NCBI GenBank assembly: GCA_017307375.1
Contig: JAFKFH010000005.1
Location: forward strand, 548,792-612,791
Direction: 5' to 3'
Length of the DNA: 64,000 nucleotides
From: Alphaproteobacteria bacterium
GTDB lineage: Bacteria > Pseudomonadota > Alphaproteobacteria > Ferrovibrionales > Ferrovibrionaceae
Shown: one piece after another, positions 59,178 through 64,000 of the stretch
Layout of the letters: every line of letters starts with the position of its first letter
Position numbering within the stretch: the stretch's first letter is position 1
Notes under the pieces: generated by a model
The model's input: only the letters and a program-made list of their open reading frames with translations
Database searches by the model: none
What the model was told of the DNA's origin: nothing
Position numbers and translations under genes: made by a program

Positions 59178-60507
59178 CCGCCGCGGCGCGGCGGCCGGCG
59201 AACATCGCCTCCATCTCGCGCCGGATGCGCACGGCCTCGGCGGTCTCGTCGACCGCGACATCCGCCCAGCGGACGACCTGCCCGGCCGGCACCTGACGAC
59301 GCAAGGTGACGTGGTGGGCCAGCCCGATCGGCAGGGCTCCCTCGGCCAGGGATGCGGCCGCCGGCATCAGCCGCCCCCAGACGGTATAGCCGCCCTCGCC
59401 GTCCAGCACTTCGCCGGGCTTCAGGTCGCGCTTGGCGACCGCCACGGCGTCGCCGCGGAAATCGATCGCCTGTCCCGTCGGCTCGCCCCGCAGCCCGACC
59501 GAGGCGACGGAGATGCCAAGCTCCAGCCCGATCAGGTGATAGGGCTTGTAGAGCGCGCTGTAGCGGCCCGTCGGATCGGTGATCAGCCCGTATTCGGCAA
59601 AGCAGCGCGCCACGTAGTCCGACGGCGCCTCGAACACGACATAGACACCCCAGCGCAGGTCGCGGAATACCGGCCGGCCGTCACGTTCCAGCGACGAGAC
59701 GACCTCCACCTGTCCGCCGCGCGGCCCCAGGATCCGGGCGAGGTCATCGACGCCACAGGGCGGAAACGCCAGGCCGTCCGGTGCCGGCGACAGGCCGGTG
59801 GCGTTGGCCACCGCCGCCATCTCGATCGCCGACTTGGTGCCGTCGAGGAACGAGTTGAACATCTGCGGGTTCATGCCGCCGGCCCTGGCCTGCTCGGCGG
59901 TCAGGCCGTAATGCGACCAGACCGTGTCGGGCGTCGACTGGTGATAGGCCGGGAGGTACTTGGTGCCCTTGCCGGCCGCGACCACCTCGAAGCCGGCCGC
60001 GCGGGCCCAGTCGACCTGCTCGGCGATCAGGGCCGGCTGGTCGCCGTAGGCCAGCGAATAGACCACGCCCGCCGCGCGCGCCCGCGCCGCCAGCAGCGGC
60101 CCGGCCAGCACGTCGGCCTCGACATTGACCATGACGATATGCTTGCCGTGCCCGATCGCGGCCAGCGCATGGGCGATGCCGGCGGCCGGATGGCCGGTGG
60201 CGTCGATGACGACGTCGAGCGCCGGATGGCCGATCAACGCCATCGCATCCTCGCCGATCCAGGTGGTGCGGCGATCGACGGCATCGCCGGGCGACGCCGC
60301 CGAGAATGCCTCGTCCGGCCAGCCGGTCCGGGCAAGCGCCTCGCGCGCCCGCGCCGGGGCCAGGTCGGCGATGCCCATCAGGTGGATGCCCGGCGTGCGC
60401 CGGGCCTGGGCCAGGTACATCGTGCCGAACTTGCCGGCGCCGATCAGCCCGACGCGCAGCGGCCGGCCGGCGGCCTCGCGCGCCACGAGCAGACGATGCA
60501 GGTTCAT
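59173..60507 (-). CDS. Gfo/Idh-like NAD(P) oxidoreductase with C-terminal SAF domain
   Basis: A 444-residue protein. The N-terminal Rossmann domain has VGLIGAGKFGTMYLAQ; the middle resembles homoserine dehydrogenase-like catalytic folds (GTKYLPAYHQSTPDT). The C-terminal part (about residues 345-430) is an SAF domain (GDAVAVAKRDLKPGEVLDGEGG). Such fusions occur in sugar-acid or branched-sugar catabolic loci. Cofactor and substrate are not defined. It is ten bases downstream of the PhyH dioxygenase gene and probably co-transcribed. Confidence 0.8.
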   Translation of the reverse strand: MNLHRLLVAREAAGRPLRVGLIGAGKFGTMYLAQARRTPGIHLMGIADLAPARAREALARTGWPDEAFSAASPGDAVDRRTTWIGEDAMALIGHPALDVVIDATGHPAAGIAHALAAIGHGKHIVMVNVEADVLAGPLLAARARAAGVVYSLAYGDQPALIAEQVDWARAAGFEVVAAGKGTKYLPAYHQSTPDTVWSHYGLTAEQARAGGMNPQMFNSFLDGTKSAIEMAAVANATGLSPAPDGLAFPPCGVDDLARILGPRGGQVEVVSSLERDGRPVFRDLRWGVYVVFEAPSDYVARCFAEYGLITDPTGRYSALYKPYHLIGLELGISVASVGLRGEPTGQAIDFRGDAVAVAKRDLKPGEVLDGEGGYTVWGRLMPAAASLAEGALPIGLAHHVTLRRQVPAGQVVRWADVAVDETAEAVRIRREMEAMFAGRRAAAE

Positions 60508-60517
60508 CGCCGCCCCC

Positions 60518-61306
60518 TCACGCCGCCAGCGGACGGGCCAGGCAATCGTCGCCCAGCATCTCGATCGGGGTGAAGTCGCGATTGGCGATCCAGGTCGGCC
60601 GCCTGAAGCGGCGGATCGCGTTGTCGCATCGGTTCAGCGACAAATAGAGGATCCAGCGCGACCACGGCGTCAGGTTCGAGCCGGAAGCATGGACCAGGTT
60701 GCCGTGGAACAGCAGCACCGAGCCCGGCGGCCCCTTCGGCGCGACGATCCCGCCCTCCTCGACCAGCCGGGTGATGGTCGCGTTGTCGGCGGTCCACAGC
60801 GGGTAGCTCGTCGTCGTCACGTCGTGCCCGGCGGCCAGCCGGCCCTGGCGATGGCTGCGCGGGATGAACATCAGCGGGCCGTTGAACTCGTTGGCCTCGG
60901 CCAGGAACAGCGCGATGTTCATCGCACGCGGCGACGGCATGTCGTCGTCGTTGTACCAGGTGGCATAGTCCTGATGCCATTGCCAGACCGCGCCGTCGAA
61001 GGCCGCCTTGGCGTTGATCTTGAACTGATGCATGTAGAGCTGGTCCGATCCCAGAAGCTGCATGCCCGGTTCGACCAGCCGGGGATGGCGGGCGACCTTG
61101 GCGAACACCGGGTTCCAGGTCTGGACGTAGAAGGCCGAGCGCGGCGCGTCCGATCCCTTCTCGCGGATCACTTCCTCGCGGTCCTGGGAAAATATGCCTG
61201 GCAACTCGGCCGTCATCAGGGCGACCTCGTCGGCCGAGAACGTATTGGGCAGGAACAGGAATCCCTGTTCGTCGAACTCCTCGATCTGGGCGGGCGTCAG
61301 TTTCAT
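60518..61306 (-). CDS. phytanoyl-CoA dioxygenase (PhyH) family protein
   Basis: A 262-residue Fe(II)/2-oxoglutarate-dependent oxygenase. The iron-binding HxD is in WQWHQDYATWY, and the distal His/Arg is in LLFHGNLVHASG (His) and SRWILYLS (Arg). The signature resembles ectoine hydroxylase in the WHQDY region but lacks the rest. The start follows AGGAGGAAGACGCC and overlaps the GntR stop by four bases. Likely role: hydroxylation in the same pathway as the SAF oxidoreductase. Confidence 0.85.
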   Translation of the reverse strand: MKLTPAQIEEFDEQGFLFLPNTFSADEVALMTAELPGIFSQDREEVIREKGSDAPRSAFYVQTWNPVFAKVARHPRLVEPGMQLLGSDQLYMHQFKINAKAAFDGAVWQWHQDYATWYNDDDMPSPRAMNIALFLAEANEFNGPLMFIPRSHRQGRLAAGHDVTTTSYPLWTADNATITRLVEEGGIVAPKGPPGSVLLFHGNLVHASGSNLTPWSRWILYLSLNRCDNAIRRFRRPTWIANRDFTPIEMLGDDCLARPLAA

Positions 61307-62013
61307 GGCGTCTTCCTCCTGCGTGGTCGGGACGCGGCCTCTGCCGGGCCGCTTGCGGTTTCCGCCGCCACCATCGCCAGCAGGCTGGCGACGGCAGCGT
61401 CGGCATGATGGCGGGCAAGGCGTTCGGCCTCGTCCGGCGCGCCGTCGACGACGGCGCCGAGAATGGCTTCGTGCTCGTCCCAGATTTCGCCGCGCCCGCG
61501 ATAGCGGCTGATATAGCCGCCCATGACGCGCCGGATGTGGTGCCAATGCAGCCCGGCGGTTTCGGCGATCAGCGGATTGCCGGAAAGGTCGTAGAGAAAC
61601 AGGTGGAAGCGCATGTCGGCCTCGATCATGCGCGCGACCGACCCCGAGGCGACGGCGGCGCGGCCGGCGGCGATCAGGCCCGGACCGGACAGCCGGGCAT
61701 CGGCCTGTCCGCGCCGGGCGGCACCGCGGGCGGCGGCCCCGTCCAATGCCGACCGCACCTCGTAGAGCTGGGCGACGAAGTCGCGGTCGAACGGCGCGAC
61801 GACGATGCCGCGCCGCCCGGAATCCCGCACGAACCCCTGACGGCGCAACAGCACCAGCGCCTGCAGCACCGGCTGGCGGGAGACGTCGAGCCGGGCGGCC
61901 AGGTCGTCCTGGGTGATGCGCGCCCCGGGCGCCAGTTCGCCGGCACAGATCGCGTCGAGGATCGCGCGATAGACGCGATCGGCCAGCGGCACGTGCAGCG
62001 ACAGGCGTTCCAT
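61303..62013 (-). CDS. GntR family transcriptional regulator (FCD type)
   Basis: A 236-residue regulator. The N-terminal winged HTH (ITQDDLAARLDVSRQPVLQAL) and C-terminal FCD domain (RMIEADMRFHLFLYD, with His for a metal site) are clear. The tail ends in an Arg-rich stretch (RPRRRKTP). It is translationally coupled (ATGA) to the PhyH gene and probably represses this operon until its ligand binds. Confidence 0.9.
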   Translation of the reverse strand: MERLSLHVPLADRVYRAILDAICAGELAPGARITQDDLAARLDVSRQPVLQALVLLRRQGFVRDSGRRGIVVAPFDRDFVAQLYEVRSALDGAAARGAARRGQADARLSGPGLIAAGRAAVASGSVARMIEADMRFHLFLYDLSGNPLIAETAGLHWHHIRRVMGGYISRYRGRGEIWDEHEAILGAVVDGAPDEAERLARHHADAAVASLLAMVAAETASGPAEAASRPRRRKTP

Positions 62014-62093
62014 CGAGACCTCCGGACGACGCGGCGTTCGTGATCTCGTATACGGTATTCCCGAATTGCCACCGCGGCAAGCCGCGGGATTTG

Positions 62094-63329
62094 TCAGGCG
62101 TAGCTGCGTTCGTCCGAAATCACCTTGCCGTCGTTGGGCAGGCTGCCGGGTGGAACCAGTTCGACCGCGCCGCGCAGCTTGCAGACCGCCTGCAGGCTTT
62201 CGGCGATGGCCTCGGCGCCCTCGGCCGCCTCGACCCGCAGCGTCATCGCATCGACATTGTTCTGGTTGGTGACGACGAGGCGCAGCCGGCCGATGCCGGG
62301 ATGACGCCGGGCCACCTCGGCGATCTGGCCGGGGGTGACGAACATGCCCCTCACCTTGGTCGACTGGTCGGCACGGCCCATCCAGCCCTTGATCCGCGTG
62401 CTGGTGCGGCCGCAGGGCGAGGCACCGGGCAGCACGGCCGACAGATCGCCGGTCGCATAGCGGATCAGCGGCATCGCCCGGTTCTGCAGCAGCGTCACCA
62501 GCACCTCGCCGACCTCGCCGGGGGCGACCGGGTCGCCGGTACCGGGACGGACGATCTCGACGATCACGCCCTCGTCGATGATCATGCCCTCGAGCGCCGG
62601 GCTCTCATAGGCGATCAGGCCAAGCTCGGCGGTGCCGTAGGACGATCGCACGGTGACGCCGCGATCCTGCAGTTCGGCGCGCAGCGACGGCGGCAATGCC
62701 TCGCCGCCGACCAGCGCCTTGGTGATCGACGAGACGTCGGCGCCGAGTTCGCGCCCCTTGTCCAGCAGGATCTTGAGGAACGAGGGCGTGCCGCCATAGG
62801 CCGCAGGCCTCAGATGCGCGATCGCCTGGACCTGCAGTTCGGTATTGCCGACGCCGGCCGGAAATACCGGGCAGCCGATCGCATGCGCGGCCGATTCCAT
62901 CAGCATGCCGGCCGGGGTCAGGTGGTAGGAGAAGGTATTGTGGACAAGCTCGCCCGGGCGCAGGCCGGCAGCCCACATCGCGCGGGCGAAGCGGAAGGTG
63001 TCGGTGCCATGGCCTTCGACCTCGTAGATCGGGCCGGGCGACTGGAAGACGCGGGCAAGCTGGGCCGGCGGCAGGGCGACGAGGCCGGCAAAGGGCGGCT
63101 TGTCCTGCTGCAGGGCGGACAAGGCCGATTTGCGCGTCACCGGCAGGCCGGCGAGATCCGCGAGCGAGACGACGGCGGCGGGATCGAGACCGGCCAGCAG
63201 GTCGGCATAGTGGGGCGCATGCGCCTTGGCATGGGCGAGCTGGGTGCGCAGAAGACCGAGCTGCGCGGCGAGACGCTCGTCCGGGGTCCGAAGTTCAAGC
63301 GCGTCGTAGTAGTCGCCATGACCGACCAT
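62094..63329 (-). CDS. phenylacetate-CoA-ligase-like AMP-binding enzyme
   Basis: A 411-residue member of the ANL/PaaK family. The AMP region includes SSYGTAELGLIAYES, and the C-terminal part has LIRYATGDLSAVLPG and the hinge KVRGMFVTP. It is shorter than typical PaaK (about 430-440 residues) and lacks its full N-terminal region, so it may be a variant with another aryl- or acyl-acid substrate. It is about 50 bp downstream of livF, suggesting that uptake and activation of an organic acid are linked. Confidence 0.82.
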   Translation of the reverse strand: MVGHGDYYDALELRTPDERLAAQLGLLRTQLAHAKAHAPHYADLLAGLDPAAVVSLADLAGLPVTRKSALSALQQDKPPFAGLVALPPAQLARVFQSPGPIYEVEGHGTDTFRFARAMWAAGLRPGELVHNTFSYHLTPAGMLMESAAHAIGCPVFPAGVGNTELQVQAIAHLRPAAYGGTPSFLKILLDKGRELGADVSSITKALVGGEALPPSLRAELQDRGVTVRSSYGTAELGLIAYESPALEGMIIDEGVIVEIVRPGTGDPVAPGEVGEVLVTLLQNRAMPLIRYATGDLSAVLPGASPCGRTSTRIKGWMGRADQSTKVRGMFVTPGQIAEVARRHPGIGRLRLVVTNQNNVDAMTLRVEAAEGAEAIAESLQAVCKLRGAVELVPPGSLPNDGKVISDERSYA

Positions 63330-63379
63330 GGGCTGTCCCCTCTAGGAACGATTACCGTTGCTGCTCGCCGTTCCGATCG

Positions 63380-64000
63380 TCACGCCAGCCAGCGTTTGCG
63401 TCGCCTGTAGTGCTTGACGTCCTTGAAGCTCCTGCGTCCCTCGGTGCCGAGGCCGAGATAGAACTCGCGGACGTCGGCGTTTTCCCTGAGGGCCGAGGCC
63501 TCGCCGTCGAGGACGATGCGGCCGTTCTCGAGGATGTAGCCGTAGCGGGCATAGCGCAAAGCGAGGTTGGTGTTCTGCTCGGCGATCAGGAACGAGACCC
63601 CGGCATCGCGATTGAGCCGGTCGACGATCTCGAAGATTTCCTCGACCAGCTGCGGCGCCAGGCCCATCGAGGGTTCGTCGAGCAGGATCATCCGCGGCCG
63701 GCTCATCAGCGCCCGGCCGATCGCCGTCATCTGCTGCTCGCCGCCCGAGGTATAACCGGCGACCGACTTGCGCCGCACCTTCAGCCGCGGGAAGTAGTCG
63801 TAGACCCGGTCGAGATCGGCCTGGATCGCGGCCCGGCCGTCCCGTCGGGTGTAGGCGCCGGTCAGCAGGTTCTCCTCGACGGTGAGATGGCCGAAGCAGT
63901 GCCGCCCCTCCATCACCTGGATCAGCCCGCGCCGGACCAGGGTCGACGGGTCGAGGTCGTCGACCCGCCCGCCCTGGAACTCGACCGAACCCTTGGTGAC
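63380..64000 (-). CDS. livF: branched-chain amino-acid-type ABC transporter ATPase, LivF-like (5' cut)
   Basis: A 207-residue C-terminal part of a LivF-type ATPase; Walker A is outside the window. The signature YTSGGEQQMTAIGRAL, Walker B MILLDEPSMGLAP and the switch region AEQNTNLALRYARYGYIL are visible. The C-terminal extension (GTEGRRSFKDVKHYRRRKRW) is basic and longer than in E. coli LivF. Ligand may be an aromatic or organic acid, given the ligase gene that follows on the same strand. Confidence 0.85.
   Translation of the reverse strand, partial: VTKGSVEFQGGRVDDLDPSTLVRRGLIQVMEGRHCFGHLTVEENLLTGAYTRRDGRAAIQADLDRVYDYFPRLKVRRKSVAGYTSGGEQQMTAIGRALMSRPRMILLDEPSMGLAPQLVEEIFEIVDRLNRDAGVSFLIAEQNTNLALRYARYGYILENGRIVLDGEASALRENADVREFYLGLGTEGRRSFKDVKHYRRRKRWLA

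Overview
The window is GC-rich, densely coded chromosomal DNA. It looks like an Alphaproteobacterium, probably Rhodospirillales-like. The grounds are the core block tRNA-Ile2, rpoD, dnaG, GatB/YqeY, carA, carB, greA; many TRAP, ABC and Bug-type binding proteins; an intracellular PHA depolymerase; and a 257-residue FNR ending in FVEK. This is inference from gene content. No 16S gene is present, and no CRISPR array, integrase or intact insertion sequence was seen.

Layout. 1-2407 (minus): polyamine-type ABC importer (ATPase, Tat-exported binding protein, start of a permease). 2672-8494: PHA depolymerase; a GST with a Lys/Ala-rich tail; a LemA/M48 protease pair; a PLP gamma-family enzyme; a second GST. 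8534-9346: beta-barrel-like outer membrane protein. 9456-17695 (minus): a compact catabolic operon in the order IclR regulator, E1-alpha, E1-beta, ThDP enzyme, TRAP binding protein, SDR, fused TRAP permease. A divergent gene of unknown family (17801) is built from two copies of one domain. 18598-22364: an alpha/beta-hydrolase-OsmC fusion, a lone OsmC, two pirins and an ABM-type monooxygenase, all minus. 22567-27332: secreted trypsin-like protease, 2-hydroxyacid dehydrogenase, a 43-residue membrane miniprotein and a CPA1 Na+/H+ antiporter.

27373-45568: housekeeping block (tRNA-Ile2, rpoD, dnaG, GatB/YqeY, a pentapeptide-repeat protein, carA, carB, greA). It is interrupted at 34944-40417 by fpr, an orphan Bug-type binding protein and a duplicated methyltransferase plus small membrane protein cassette. 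The first membrane-protein copy is cut off by an antisense MFS transporter remnant. 45573-52882: Lrp/AsnC and LysR regulators, thioredoxin reductase, a candidate small RNA, HAD phosphatase, Dps, an EF-G-like GTPase with an altered G3 motif, and a nitronate monooxygenase.

53014-55425 (minus): copper module (DUF2946-like protein, YcnI-like protein, CopC-CopD fusion). 55515-57946: lipoprotein, DUF1345 membrane protein and an aspartate aminotransferase. 58108-62013: NMT1-type binding protein, SAF-domain oxidoreductase, PhyH dioxygenase and FCD-type GntR regulator, probably an accessory catabolic locus. 62094-64000: phenylacetate-CoA-ligase-like enzyme and the partial livF of a branched-chain-type ABC importer.

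The least explained parts are the duplicated methyltransferase cassette with its disruption, the orphan-E1/TRAP operon with the divergent duplicated-domain gene, the OsmC pair, and the 48.2-48.4 kb intergenic region.
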